Source: Promethearchaeota archaeon (GTDB lineage Archaea; Asgardarchaeota; Lokiarchaeia; Sigyniarchaeales; SOKP01). Taken from it: a stretch of DNA of 64,000 nucleotides. Positions 9,147 to 18,411 of this stretch are shown in pieces. The notes under the pieces were generated by a model. The model saw only the letters and a list, made by a program, of their open reading frames with translations. It did no database searches and had not been told where the DNA came from. The number at the start of each line of letters is the position of its first letter. Position 1 is the stretch's first letter. Made by a program: the position numbers and the translations under genes. The DNA is taken from contig JAHPZE010000019.1 in assembly GCA_019058365.1 (NCBI GenBank), positions 1 through 64,000 on the forward strand, read 5' to 3'.

Positions 9147-9923
9147 ATGTCTTCGAATAGTATACAATTTGGAGAATATATTGATTTCACAGTAAAAAAA
9201 CGATTTGGAATCATAACACTTAATAGACTTCACAGATCAAATGCTTTTGACATTAGCCAATTTGAAAATTTAAAAAAAGCAGTGGAATATTGTCAGAAGA
9301 ATAAGGAAATTAGGGGATTGATCCTAACAAATAATGGAGTTTCTTTCAGTACGGGTGTAGATTTAGGAGCGATTAATGGAAGCGATCATAAAGCTGTAAA
9401 ATATTTGGAAGGGACTGCAGCAGCTATTTGTAAATTATTATATTATGGAAAACCAGCAATTTCTGCTATTAACGGAAGAAATATGGGAGAGGGTGTTGTT
9501 TTTTCAGTATGTTGTGATTATCGAATTGCTACAAAAGAAAGTTTTTTTCAAATGCCCGAAATCTTCTCCGGAATATTTACAGGAACCGGTTGCTTAGTAC
9601 TCTTTTCGAGAATACTTGGAGCTTCTTGGACTAAAAGAATGTGCATGTTTGCTGAGAGAATTGAGACTAAAAAAGCCCTCGATATAGGATTAATAGATAA
9701 AATTGTAAATAACAAAGAAGAACTAATTAAAGCTGCATTAGATAAAGCAAAATTTCTTTTTACTAAAAATCAAACAGTTTTAAATGCAATAAAATTATGT
9801 GCTAATCATTTAGCAGATAAATCTTATAATGACGCGTATGAGTTAGAGAAATTTGGCTCATCTTGGTACGAATTTGAAAATAAAGAACAGTATCTCAAGA
9901 ATTTTAGAAAGAAATTTGAATAA
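9147..9923 (+). CDS. Enoyl-CoA hydratase/isomerase family protein, copy 1
   Basis: A crotonase-fold protein of 258 residues, standard length. The oxyanion-hole region NNGVSFSTGVDL and the second active-site block FFQMPEIFSGIFTGTG (Glu138) are present. The first catalytic glutamate of enoyl-CoA hydratase, in the usual GGGCE motif, aligns with Val118 in MGEGVV. With only the second glutamate, the chemistry is more like an enoyl-CoA isomerase than a water-adding hydratase; this is inferred from family knowledge. It is followed after 20 bases by a closely related copy of the same length, so the two are a tandem duplication and probably one transcript. The protein is cytoplasmic. It could serve fatty-acid or other acyl-CoA metabolism with the ligase at the window start. 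Confidence 0.88.
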   Translation: MSSNSIQFGEYIDFTVKKRFGIITLNRLHRSNAFDISQFENLKKAVEYCQKNKEIRGLILTNNGVSFSTGVDLGAINGSDHKAVKYLEGTAAAICKLLYYGKPAISAINGRNMGEGVVFSVCCDYRIATKESFFQMPEIFSGIFTGTGCLVLFSRILGASWTKRMCMFAERIETKKALDIGLIDKIVNNKEELIKAALDKAKFLFTKNQTVLNAIKLCANHLADKSYNDAYELEKFGSSWYEFENKEQYLKNFRKKFE

Positions 9924-9943
9924 AAAGTTAAACATGAATAAAG

Positions 9944-10720
9944 ATGTCCTCACAAAATACAGATTTTGGAAATTTTATTGAATTCTCATATAAAAAAAAG
10001 TTTGGAATTATAAAGCTAAACAGAATTCATAGAGGAAACGCAATTACTACTGAGATGGCAAAGAATCTCAGAAGAGCTTTAGAATTTTGCCAAAGAACAG
10101 ATAAAATAAGGGGGATCATATTAACTGGAAATGGAACATCCTTTACTACTGGAATGGATATTGATGAAATTGATGGAAGTGATCATGTAACTGTAAAAGA
10201 ATACGAAGAAACTGCAGCCTCTATTCAAGAATTGGTCTATTATGGAAAACCCACTATTTGTGCTATAAATGGTAAATCAATGGGTGATGGTGTAGCTTAT
10301 TCTTTATGTTCTGATTATCGGATTGCTGTGAAAGATTGTTATTTCATGATGCCAGAAATAAATATAGGAGTTTTTCCGGGTACTGGTATTATTGTATTAA
10401 TGTCAAAAGTTATTGGGATCCCCTGGACAAAAAAAATACTTATGTTTGCAGAAAAAATTAGTGCAGAAAAAGCATTAGAAATTGGCTTAATAGACCAAAT
10501 AGTAGAAGACCGCGAAGAATTAATGAAAGTTGCATTGGATAAAGCTAAATTTCTGTTTTCTAAAAATCAAACAGTTCTAAATGCGATTAAGCTATGCAGC
10601 AATCATTTAGCTGATAAATCTTATAAGGAGGCCTATGATTTAGAGAAAATTGGATCAGCGTGGTATGAATATGAGGATAAAGAAAAATTTATCAACTATT
10701 TTAGAAAAAAATTACATTAA
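9944..10720 (+). CDS. Enoyl-CoA hydratase/isomerase family protein, copy 2
   Basis: A second 258-residue crotonase-fold protein, alignable end to end with its neighbour without gaps. Seen: NGTSFTTGMDIDEIDGSDH for the oxyanion hole, and MMPEINIGVFPGTG holding Glu138. As in copy 1, the first hydratase glutamate is missing: Ala118 takes its place in MGDGVAYS. Both copies share a nearly identical C-terminal stretch (FSKNQTVLNAIKLC). The divergence elsewhere suggests an old duplication with some specialisation; the two could form a hetero-oligomer, since crotonases are trimers or hexamers. The real reaction (isomerase, hydratase or another crotonase activity) is not settled by sequence. Confidence 0.88.
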   Translation: MSSQNTDFGNFIEFSYKKKFGIIKLNRIHRGNAITTEMAKNLRRALEFCQRTDKIRGIILTGNGTSFTTGMDIDEIDGSDHVTVKEYEETAASIQELVYYGKPTICAINGKSMGDGVAYSLCSDYRIAVKDCYFMMPEINIGVFPGTGIIVLMSKVIGIPWTKKILMFAEKISAEKALEIGLIDQIVEDREELMKVALDKAKFLFSKNQTVLNAIKLCSNHLADKSYKEAYDLEKIGSAWYEYEDKEKFINYFRKKLH

Positions 10721-10932
10721 AAAATGCTTTTTTTATCATTATCATTATATTTTTTAATTATTTTTATTTTATGATATATTTAAGAAAGTAAATTGAAATT
10801 GCATAACATTAAAATCTAAACTCAATTTATAAAACTTAGTTATCTATAGATAATTAACCTAAGATAATCTGTAATTAAGGAAAACAAAAGAATCTAACAA
10901 TAAAAAAGAAAAAATTTAACTTAACAGAGAAA

Positions 10933-10939
10933 AGGTGAT
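10933..10939 (+). promoter_or_regulatory. Shine-Dalgarno AGGTGAT for the Alba gene
   Basis: AGGTGAT, a strong match to the 16S rRNA anti-Shine-Dalgarno, lies five bases before TTG 10945. It supports TTG as the start codon. Confidence 0.75.
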
Positions 10940-10944
10940 AATTT

Positions 10945-11226
10945 TTGCCTAAAGGAGATGATTCAAAGGTTTTTATTGGCAGAAAGAAATCAATGAGCTA
11001 TGTAATGGCTGCCATGGTTGTTTTGAATGAGAAACCCGTGAGATTATTAGCTCGAGGTCGATCTATTTCTCGAGCTGTCGATGTAGCTGAAATTTTAATA
11101 AACAAGTTTATTTCAGGAAGTACCTACGGGGAAATTCTAATTGATACTGAAACAATTACGAATACGGATGGCACGAATAGCAATGTCTCATCAATTGAGA
11201 TTGAAATTCTTCCGCCAAAAAGGTAA
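10945..11226 (+). CDS. albA: Alba DNA/RNA-binding chromatin protein
   Basis: A 93-residue Alba-family protein that coats DNA and RNA as a dimer and helps package the archaeal chromosome. The N-terminal IGRKKSMSYVMAA block carries the lysine pair used for nucleic-acid contact, and the ARGRSISRAVDVAEIL helix is typical. The C-terminal strand SSIEIEILPPKR closes the fold. The start is TTG, set by a strong AGGTGAT five bases upstream. The gene stands alone with a 224-base upstream spacer. A hairpin and T-tract follow the stop. Alba is near universal in archaea, so this is expected housekeeping and an archaeal marker. Confidence 0.93.
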   Translation: MPKGDDSKVFIGRKKSMSYVMAAMVVLNEKPVRLLARGRSISRAVDVAEILINKFISGSTYGEILIDTETITNTDGTNSNVSSIEIEILPPKR

Positions 11227-11252
11227 AGAAAGATAATTCTAAAAATATACAG

Positions 11253-11300
11253 GAGAAAATCAGGAGACTTTCTCGCTTCTTTTTTTTATTTTATTTTTTT
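11253..11300 (+). terminator. Hairpin plus T-tract after albA
   Basis: GAGAAA (11253-11258) pairs with TTTCTC (11269-11274) around a 10-base loop, followed by a long T-rich run. It sits between two convergent genes. Archaeal termination mostly needs only the T-run, so the stem may be incidental. Confidence 0.6.
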
Positions 11301-11310
11301 GAAAAACTGA

Positions 11311-12177
11311 CTATTTTATTTTAAATTTATAATGATTTTCATCAATCACTGGACGATAACCTATTTTTTGATAAATGCTATTTGAAGTAGGATTGCTTAA
11401 ATCTGTAAATAAGAAACAATATTTATTTCCTTCATCTAAGAGAAGTTTGCTTAATTTTGCTACACATTCTGTTGCATATCCTCTTCTCCTCAACGAAGGT
11501 GGAGTGTACACAAGATTAATCGCATTTCCATTAGGACTTTTACCTGCTTTTCTTGCCATCGAAACGGGCTCATTGTCATCAAATAATAAAAATATTTGGC
11601 TGTTATTGTTCTCAAATTCTTCCTTGAAATTGTTAATATTTCGATCCAATTCTTCATTAGTAATTTCACTTAATGCTTCCTTTAACATCTTTCTAGTCCA
11701 ATTAAGAACTATTTTCTCATATTCCTTTGTAGCAACATGAAATTTATTTATACCTAAAGTATCTTCTGAGACTTCCTCTAATTTAAAAATTCTTTCATTT
11801 CTCAATAGATGAGAATCTAAACTACTTTTCTCACACCACAATCTGGTAAATTTATCTGCGGCTTCTTTAAAACCTAAAACACCAGGTAATTTCTCCTTTC
11901 GCTTTAAAAGAAATTCTACTAATATTTCAATAGTATCTAATTCATCTGTATAGGATATAAGAAGATCATGGGGAGGGGTTCTTATAGTAATTAATTTAAC
12001 ATCATTACCTTTAGTTAATGTTAATAAAAGAGGTTGTTCTACTCCATATCTATGAATGTTTCTTTTGAGTGAATTTAAAATAGTTAAAATAAGACCATTT
12101 TCAACCTCGTGATTCAGCAAAAATGGGAATGCCAGATCAGAAAATATGGAAATATCTTCATAAAATTGTGCTTTCAT
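11311..12177 (-). CDS. GNAT-family acetyltransferase with N-terminal extension domain
   Basis: The C-terminal 140 residues are a GNAT domain: INLVYTPPSLRRRGYATECVA is the acetyl-CoA loop and NSIYQKIGYRP the closing motif. The N-terminal half looks like the helper domain found in FR47/YjjM-type GNATs and shows PLLLTLTKGNDVKLITIRTPP. The open frame extends upstream to 12273, but ATG 12177 (MKAQFYEDIS) fits a folded N-terminus better, since the extra 32 residues are Ile/Asn-rich and overlap the promoter region shared with the divergent protease. The acceptor is unknown. Confidence 0.82.
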   Translation of the reverse strand: MKAQFYEDISIFSDLAFPFLLNHEVENGLILTILNSLKRNIHRYGVEQPLLLTLTKGNDVKLITIRTPPHDLLISYTDELDTIEILVEFLLKRKEKLPGVLGFKEAADKFTRLWCEKSSLDSHLLRNERIFKLEEVSEDTLGINKFHVATKEYEKIVLNWTRKMLKEALSEITNEELDRNINNFKEEFENNNSQIFLLFDDNEPVSMARKAGKSPNGNAINLVYTPPSLRRRGYATECVAKLSKLLLDEGNKYCFLFTDLSNPTSNSIYQKIGYRPVIDENHYKFKIK

Positions 12178-12250
12178 ATTCGCGTCAGAAGTTATATTAT
12201 TCGTATTATTAATATATCCTAATATATCAACATGTATTAAGAATTTGATA

Positions 12251-12260
12251 AAAATATAAA
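12251..12260 (+). promoter_or_regulatory. TATA-box candidate for the C25 protease gene
   Basis: AAAATATAAA lies 24-34 bases before ATG 12285. Archaeal TATA boxes sit about 25 bases before the transcription start, so the mRNA would be leaderless or nearly so. Confidence 0.45.
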
Positions 12261-12284
12261 TAGATATTAACAATCATCATACAA

Positions 12285-14078
12285 ATGACAGTAAAAAAAC
12301 CTTTACTTTTAATCTTAATACTATTGTATATGAGTTCTACTGTTGGTTTTAGTATAACTGATACTAAAAATAAACCATATAATATAAATTCTGACTCACT
12401 TGATATTTCTGATACTAATGAGTCTGTAGATTATTTAATCATTACTACTGAAAATTTTAAACCTTATCTTGAGCCCTTGGCTAGATGGAAAACCCAGAAA
12501 GGATTAGTAGCAAAAATTGAACTTATTGATGATATAAGACAACAATATCCAGGTAGTAACCGTGCTGAAAAAATCAAAAATTGTATTATTGATTATAATA
12601 GTAATTATAATACTCAATGGATCTTATTAGCTGGAGATGTTGATGACATTCCTTCGCGAGATGTTATAGCTCTGGATGGTTTCTCATTTGATGGTAATAC
12701 TGTTAGCTGTGATTCTTATTATACAGATCTAGATAATAACTGGGATCTTAATAATGATGGAAAGTGGGGAGCTAGTGGAGATGAATTTGATTTTGAACCA
12801 GAAGTTTACGTAGGACGTTTACCCGCAGAGAATGAAATTCAGATGAAAGAATTAGTCCAAAGAATCTTGACTTATGAAAAGAGACCTACTATTGGTCCAT
12901 GGATGTCTCATGCATTGTTTGCTGGTGCTATACTTCAATTTGATCAAGACTGGAACAATGATAGTGTTGTAGATTATGGAGAATGTGATGAAAATCGAGT
13001 TAATAATTTCATTAAAACAATTCTGCCAGATAATTGGACTAGCACATTTCTTGCCCAAACTAAAGGAGTTAAAGGTACCAGTTATTATAACGATTCTTGC
13101 CTAAATTATAACACACTCAAAAATTACATAGATGAAGGATGTAGTATTGGTACAATTTTCGCCCATGGTAGTCCTACAGGAATGGCTATTGATGAATGGA
13201 TAACTGATTATGATGGAGATTTATTATTTGATTATACTAATAACCCCTTCGAAGGAGGAGGCACTCCAGTCGATGACATGCGGAGAGATACTCTTTTTGA
13301 CACGAGTTATATGTATTTCGAACCAGAAGATAATAAGACTGGAATGTTCTATTTTGGTAGTTGTTCCACAGGTACATTTGATCATCCAACTGAATGTCTT
13401 GCTGAAAGATTTCTAAAAAAAGCTGCGATTGGGGTTATAGCTGCAAGCCAGGTAACGTGGGGTGAAGATCAATGGTATGAACGGGACCATGGCGGTTGGT
13501 TCATTGAAGGCTTAGGATTTCGATTTTATGAACAACTTTTTCTGTATAATCAACCTGGTAAAGCATTAGCATTAGCAAAAGCAGATTATGTATCAGATAG
13601 AATTAATTCTTCTGAGCCTAAAGAATATCCAGAATGGGGAAATAAAACACTAAAGCAATATAATTTACTTGGTGACCCTGAAGTTCCAATTTGGCTTTCA
13701 ATTCCAAAACAACTCAATATTAGCTACACCCAGCCATCCAACAATAATGAGAATTTGTTCACTCTTTTGGTAACCGCAGATGGAGCACCCGTTCAAAATG
13801 CCATTATTACTTACACGAAAGAAAATGGTCTTTTCTGGAAAGGAATAACTAATGAGAATGGAACAATTGATATCCCCTTATCCAAAGCAAAATTAAATGG
13901 AAAGATTCTTACAGTTAGTAAAATAGGTTATCTACCTTATCAAGAATCAATCCCTCAAATAACTTCACAGTCAATTCCTGGATATGATGTCGTGGTAACT
14001 TCCACTCTCTTATCTAGTTTCATCTTTATATATCTGGTGAGTCATAATAATACGAGATTAAAAAAGAAAAGAGTTTAA
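12285..14078 (+). CDS. Secreted C25 (gingipain-type) cysteine protease
   Basis: A 597-residue exported protein. Residues 5-22 form a hydrophobic signal peptide after MTVKK. The C25 core begins at VDYLIITTENF (about 48), with the conserved LLAGDVDDIPSRDV block, catalytic His294 in IFAHGSPTG and catalytic Cys360 in FYFGSCSTGTF. After about residue 475 comes a beta-rich, carboxypeptidase-regulatory-like domain (TVSKIGYLPY at its end), and the C-terminus has a hydrophobic segment followed by KKKR, suggesting a membrane anchor with the protease outside the cell. Family knowledge: gingipains cleave after Arg or Lys; specificity here is unknown. It probably digests environmental or cell-surface protein. 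It is divergent from a GNAT gene with a short shared promoter region. Confidence 0.85.
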   Translation: MTVKKPLLLILILLYMSSTVGFSITDTKNKPYNINSDSLDISDTNESVDYLIITTENFKPYLEPLARWKTQKGLVAKIELIDDIRQQYPGSNRAEKIKNCIIDYNSNYNTQWILLAGDVDDIPSRDVIALDGFSFDGNTVSCDSYYTDLDNNWDLNNDGKWGASGDEFDFEPEVYVGRLPAENEIQMKELVQRILTYEKRPTIGPWMSHALFAGAILQFDQDWNNDSVVDYGECDENRVNNFIKTILPDNWTSTFLAQTKGVKGTSYYNDSCLNYNTLKNYIDEGCSIGTIFAHGSPTGMAIDEWITDYDGDLLFDYTNNPFEGGGTPVDDMRRDTLFDTSYMYFEPEDNKTGMFYFGSCSTGTFDHPTECLAERFLKKAAIGVIAASQVTWGEDQWYERDHGGWFIEGLGFRFYEQLFLYNQPGKALALAKADYVSDRINSSEPKEYPEWGNKTLKQYNLLGDPEVPIWLSIPKQLNISYTQPSNNNENLFTLLVTADGAPVQNAIITYTKENGLFWKGITNENGTIDIPLSKAKLNGKILTVSKIGYLPYQESIPQITSQSIPGYDVVVTSTLLSSFIFIYLVSHNNTRLKKKRV

Positions 14079-14101
14079 AATACTTTTTTTTTATAATTAT
14101 T

Positions 14102-14401
14102 TTAAAGGTTTTCCTTTATTCTTTCAATCTGACTCTGAAAATTTTCAATTTGTTCTAATTTTACTTTATTATCATTAACATTTTTTATTAAACTAATAAA
14201 CTCTTTAATTATAGGATGCTGAAGAATTACACACGTTTGATTTAAGGTATTTACATCCAATATTAAGGCAGAATCTAATTTTTCTCCCATACCTAATACG
14301 TCTTTAAAAATCAATTCATTCTCATCTGTATATGACAATATCAAAATATCTTCTCCTATTTGAGAACCATCAGATTTATTTATAATTTTGAACTCGCACA
14401 T
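14102..14401 (-). CDS. CooT-like small protein (possible metal binding)
   Basis: A 99-residue protein starting MCEF. The N-terminal 60 residues follow the pattern of CooT/DUF-type small beta proteins (Met-Cys, an acidic E-D pair before a strand, then DVLG and a later acid-rich strand). In CooT, Cys2 binds nickel. The rest, about 70-99, is a charged helix (VKLEQIENFQSQIERIKENL), longer than in typical CooT. CooT helps mature carbon monoxide dehydrogenase in bacteria, and acetyl-CoA synthase genes lie 2 kb away; this link is suggestive only. The similarity is judged by eye. Confidence 0.5.
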   Translation of the reverse strand: MCEFKIINKSDGSQIGEDILILSYTDENELIFKDVLGMGEKLDSALILDVNTLNQTCVILQHPIIKEFISLIKNVNDNKVKLEQIENFQSQIERIKENL

Positions 14402-14527
14402 TTTTATAGAAATTTTATCTGAATTTATTTATATAAATAAATGTATTACTTGTATTATAATTTCATATTGTCAATTACAAATCAAGATTGATTAGTCTCA
14501 ATAAAGAAATAAAAAGGCTCGATAAAT

Positions 14528-15946
14528 ATGAATAAAGAAGACATATGTTTCATGCCTGCTTGGGAAATGAAAGAAAAAATAAAAAATCAAGAATTAACAT
14601 CAGAAGAAATAACTGAAATAATTATTGAAAGAATTGAAAAAATCAATCCAATAATTAACGCATATTGTACTCCTACTTTTGAGTTAGCACGGGAAATGGC
14701 AAAAAGAGCGGACCAAAATATAAAAAGAAATGAAAAAATTCCTCTCCTAAATGGTATTCCAACATCTATAAAAGATTTGGTGCCGCTTAAAGGAGTAAGA
14801 ACCACATATGGTTCAAAAATTTATGAAAATCACATTCCTAAAGAAGATGGGATTGTTGTATCTCGTTTAAAAGATGCTGGTTGTGTAATTTTAGGGAAAA
14901 CCAATACACCGGAATTTGGTTTTAAAGGAGTTACTGATAATCTTATTTTTGGAATGACACGAAATCCATGGGATCTTGAGAAGACGTCTGGAGGATCTAG
15001 CGGAGGTGCCGCAGCTTCAGTTGTTTGTGGATTGAGCCCGTTAGCTCAAGGTTCAGATGGAGGAGGTTCTATTCGGCATCCTGCTTGCTTCTGTGGAGCT
15101 TATGGTCTTAAACCGAGCTTTGGGAGGGTTCCAATTTATCCAAGAACCTTCCATAGCGGTCAAACATTATCTGTCATTGGTCCTATTGTTAGATATGTAT
15201 CTGATGCAGCATTAATGTTAGATGCTATGAAAGGACCATTTGAGGGAGATAGACATTCATTACCAGAAGAAAATGTAAATTATTTTAACCATATAAATGA
15301 GAAACCAGATAAAATTAAGATTGGTTATAGTTTAGATTTAGGTTTTGCAAAGGTTGTTGATAATGATGTAGAAAAAACAGTAGTTAATGCAGTTCACAAG
15401 TTTGAATCATTTGGGTGGGAAGTAGAAGAAGCAAAATTTAAGGTTTTAGATCCTTCAATGGCTTTCAGTACAATGTGGTTAATAACATTTGGATATGAAT
15501 TAAAACCTTATTTGGAAAAATGGAAAGATAAGTTAGATCCAAGCTTAGTAACATGGGTTGAGGCAGGATTACACTTTCCTGCTTCAAGTTTACCAGAAGC
15601 TATGAGAACTCGTAGTCTGTTTTATCAGGTGATATTTGAAACTTTAAAAAAGTATGATATAATTCTTACACCTTCAACAGCAGTTCCAGCTTTTGAATTA
15701 GGAGTTCCTTATCCCTCACAAATAAATGGGATTGATGTATCGCCCACTTCGTGGCAAGCATTTACATTTCCCTTTAACTTTACAGGGCATCCTGCTGCTA
15801 CTATTCCCTGTGGGTGGACAGATGATAACCTACCGGTGGGGTTACAGATCGTTGGTAAAAGATTCCAAGAACTGCTAATTTTACAAGTTTCAAAAGCTTT
15901 TGAAGAAATAGCCCCATGGCAAGATAAAAAACCTAAATTAACTTAA
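14528..15946 (+). CDS. Amidase-signature family hydrolase
   Basis: A 472-residue amidase. The Ser-cisSer-Lys triad is readable: Lys82 in TSIKDL, Ser157 in SGGSSGGAA and Ser181 in GSDGGGSIRHPA, with the 24-residue spacing between serines typical of the family. The family cuts amide bonds of small molecules or, as GatA, of glutamine for tRNA amidation. Length and the C-terminal SWQAFTFPFNFTGHPAATIPCGW region fit a stand-alone amidase better than GatA, and no gatB or gatC lies beside it. Substrate is unknown. It is a single-gene unit by spacing (about 200 bases follow). Confidence 0.88.
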   Translation: MNKEDICFMPAWEMKEKIKNQELTSEEITEIIIERIEKINPIINAYCTPTFELAREMAKRADQNIKRNEKIPLLNGIPTSIKDLVPLKGVRTTYGSKIYENHIPKEDGIVVSRLKDAGCVILGKTNTPEFGFKGVTDNLIFGMTRNPWDLEKTSGGSSGGAAASVVCGLSPLAQGSDGGGSIRHPACFCGAYGLKPSFGRVPIYPRTFHSGQTLSVIGPIVRYVSDAALMLDAMKGPFEGDRHSLPEENVNYFNHINEKPDKIKIGYSLDLGFAKVVDNDVEKTVVNAVHKFESFGWEVEEAKFKVLDPSMAFSTMWLITFGYELKPYLEKWKDKLDPSLVTWVEAGLHFPASSLPEAMRTRSLFYQVIFETLKKYDIILTPSTAVPAFELGVPYPSQINGIDVSPTSWQAFTFPFNFTGHPAATIPCGWTDDNLPVGLQIVGKRFQELLILQVSKAFEEIAPWQDKKPKLT

Positions 15947-16154
15947 TTTTTTAGTATTTTTTTTGACAAATTAGTATAGTATACTTTTTTAATTAACCTA
16001 TATTTAATTTTACACGTCTATTTTAAGATTCTGCCCATCTATTTTTAGTTAAACTTCATAAAAACAATTTTTTTAAATTGTCTTTAATAATTCTAAGTAT
16101 AACAATTATTTTAAAAGTTACAGCTAAAAATAAAAACAGAGGAAATTGAGTGAA

Positions 16155-16685
16155 ATGGCACGTCCATATCAAAAAGCTAACATTCCTGGCCCTGAGATGG
16201 GTACTTCTGTCTCAGATCCAACAGTAATGGCGAATCTACTAAAGTCCCCTAAGAAGAAGGTAATTATTATTGGCGCTGAATCTTTAAATTGGGAACTTGA
16301 TAAGAAAAAGGTTGCAGACTACTTAATAAATATCGCAAACAAAATCGATTGTCATGTAGTTAGCACTGGTCATACATATAGTTACTTAAAGGATAAAATC
16401 AGTAAAGGGAAACTATATGATATGTCATTGATTAATATTACAAACAGATTATGTGATAAAAACTGGACTGGTTTTGATGGCGAAGGACAATATTCCATGG
16501 CAATTTTCGGTGGACACTTAGTATTTTATGTCTCCCAAGCACTATCTAGAATCAAAAACTTTACAAACTGGGTAAAAACAATTGAATTGGATAAATATTC
16601 TCATCCAAATGCCAGATTTAGTTTACCAAATCTAAGCGATACTGAATGGAAATTATTTTTAGAAAGCTTGATTGAAAAATTATAA
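16155..16685 (+). CDS. cdhB: CO dehydrogenase/acetyl-CoA synthase epsilon subunit
   Basis: Epsilon subunit of the archaeal acetyl-CoA decarbonylase/synthase complex, which binds the CODH alpha subunit and makes the alpha2-epsilon2 unit. The C-terminal KTIELDKYSHPNARFSLPNL block and the GGHLVFYVSQALSRIKNF stretch are typical. Length, 177 residues from ATG 16155, matches the family. An in-frame TTG at 16146 is possible, but GAGG is too close to it; ATG gives the usual N-terminus. cdhC follows after 37 bases, so they form an operon. The catalytic alpha subunit and the corrinoid subunits are not in this stretch, so the complex must be completed from elsewhere in the genome. Confidence 0.88.
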   Translation: MARPYQKANIPGPEMGTSVSDPTVMANLLKSPKKKVIIIGAESLNWELDKKKVADYLINIANKIDCHVVSTGHTYSYLKDKISKGKLYDMSLINITNRLCDKNWTGFDGEGQYSMAIFGGHLVFYVSQALSRIKNFTNWVKTIELDKYSHPNARFSLPNLSDTEWKLFLESLIEKL

Positions 16686-16722
16686 AAAAATATAAGTATA
16701 AAAATAAGAGGAGATTAATAAT

Positions 16723-18159
16723 ATGAGTTTTGCAGATATACCAGTAGATGTTGGTCCTGTTTACGAAGGAGAACGTATTAGAGGAAATCAAATGTATGTC
16801 GAGCTTGGTGGGCCAAAAATAGAGAGACACTTTGAGTTGGTAAGAGTTAAAAAAGATAAAGAAATTGAAGACGGAAAGGTAACTCTCATCGGTCCCGATA
16901 TAAAAGACATGGAAGTAGGATCAAGACATCCTATAGGAATTTTAGTAGAAGTCTCTGGGCCTGAGCTGGAAGAAGATTTAGAAGCTGTTTTTGAAAGAAG
17001 AGTTCATGAGTTCTGCAATTTTGTAAATGGAATAATGCATTTAAACCAAAGATATACTAATTGGATGCGAATTTCTAAATCTGCTGTAGAAAAAGGATTT
17101 GATAACTTTAAAATGCTTGGAACTGTTTTAATTAGACTGTATAAAGCTGAACTTCCAATTATTAAAAAAGCTCAAGTTACATTCTATACAGATCCAGACA
17201 AAATCAAAGAACCGTATGATTTTGCTTTAGAGATTTATAATAAAAGAGATGAAAGAGCCCGTAGTATTAATGATGAAGATGTAGATATGTTTTATGGCTG
17301 TGTTCTTTGCCAATCATTCGCACCAACTCATGCATGCTGTATAACACCAAATCGAATGAGTTTATGCGGTTCTATCTCTTGGTTTGATGCAAGAGCAGCA
17401 GCTAGAGTTGATCCAAAAGGTCCTCTCTTCGAAATTCCCCCGGGTGAATGCTATAACGAATTAGCAGGTGAATTTGAAGGCGTAAACGCAATGATAAAAA
17501 AACGTTCGCTTGGAGAAATCGATAGAATTTACTTATATAGTGGAATGGAATTCCCACATACTTCATGTGGTTGTTTTGAAGCAATAGATTTTTTTATTCC
17601 CGAAACAGGAGCGGGTCACGGTATTATCGATAGAAGTCATGATGGTGTAGCAATAAATGGATTACCCTTCTCAGCTATGGCGAACCAGACAGGTGGGGGA
17701 AAGCAAATGCCCGGTTTTAACGGAATAAGCATACAATATATTATATCGCCCAAATATCAAAAATATGATGGAATTAAAGCAGGTTTGGAGGGAGGAATTT
17801 ACACTATCGTATGGATGGGTAAAAATGTCAAAGATCGAGTTTATGAATTCCTTCCAGAAGATTTAAGGGATAAAATTGCCACTGAAGAAGAGGTTGATGA
17901 GTTAAGTAAGCTACCAGCATGGTTGGAAAAAGTAGGGCATCCAATTATAAATACTGAAGACTATAAAGCGGTTATGGGTGGTGTAGAAGAGGAAGAAGAA
18001 TGGGAAGAAGAAGGTGCGATGGTTCCAATGGGCACAATTGGAATGACTATCCCTGGTGTTGGTGGCAGTGGTGGATTTAAAGTTATATTAAAGAACTGTA
18101 AAATTCACGCAGAATCGATTATCATTAAAAGGATTGAGTCTAAACATAAAAAGAAATAA
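16723..18159 (+). CDS. cdhC: Acetyl-CoA synthase catalytic subunit (beta)
   Basis: Makes or splits acetyl-CoA from CO, a methyl group and CoA at the Ni-Ni-[4Fe-4S] A-cluster; the core of the Wood-Ljungdahl pathway. Cysteines seen: Cys193 and Cys196 in YGCVLCQSF, Cys205 and Cys206, Cys215, and Cys282/Cys284 in TSCGCFEA, consistent with an intact A-cluster. At 478 residues it matches archaeal CdhC, without the long N-terminal domain of bacterial AcsB. GAGGAGAT lies seven bases before ATG 16723, a strong ribosome site. Residues 424-434 are a run rich in Glu, followed by a Gly/Met-rich linker. It is the second gene after cdhB; a T-rich terminator-like region follows. Confidence 0.95.
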   Translation: MSFADIPVDVGPVYEGERIRGNQMYVELGGPKIERHFELVRVKKDKEIEDGKVTLIGPDIKDMEVGSRHPIGILVEVSGPELEEDLEAVFERRVHEFCNFVNGIMHLNQRYTNWMRISKSAVEKGFDNFKMLGTVLIRLYKAELPIIKKAQVTFYTDPDKIKEPYDFALEIYNKRDERARSINDEDVDMFYGCVLCQSFAPTHACCITPNRMSLCGSISWFDARAAARVDPKGPLFEIPPGECYNELAGEFEGVNAMIKKRSLGEIDRIYLYSGMEFPHTSCGCFEAIDFFIPETGAGHGIIDRSHDGVAINGLPFSAMANQTGGGKQMPGFNGISIQYIISPKYQKYDGIKAGLEGGIYTIVWMGKNVKDRVYEFLPEDLRDKIATEEEVDELSKLPAWLEKVGHPIINTEDYKAVMGGVEEEEEWEEEGAMVPMGTIGMTIPGVGGSGGFKVILKNCKIHAESIIIKRIESKHKKK

Positions 18160-18210
18160 AATTTTTTATAAAATTTTTTTTATTTGATTTTTTTTTTGTA
18201 GTTTTTTTAT
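18160..18210 (+). terminator. T-rich termination region after cdhC
   Basis: Three runs of seven to ten T residues follow directly after the cdhC stop codon, the usual signal for archaeal RNA polymerase. No firm stem is needed or seen. Confidence 0.5.
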
Positions 18211-18411
18211 AATTAGTATTTTTGGATACAATTATTTGAATACTCTAGTTTCTTCGACATAATTATTTTTTCATATTAAAATTGTACTATCGCGACGGAA
18301 TATCTTCATAAATGAGCATATTTAAATAGGAAAATTACGTCGTATATTAATGGTATTCTTATAAGAATTTATTGTATTAGCGATTTGGTTTAGTTTCCAT
18401 CATAATTCATT

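Noticed and set aside
9147..10720. Idea that the duplicated crotonases are part of a mobile element
   Set aside because: No transposase, inverted ends or target repeats were seen; a tandem duplication is enough.
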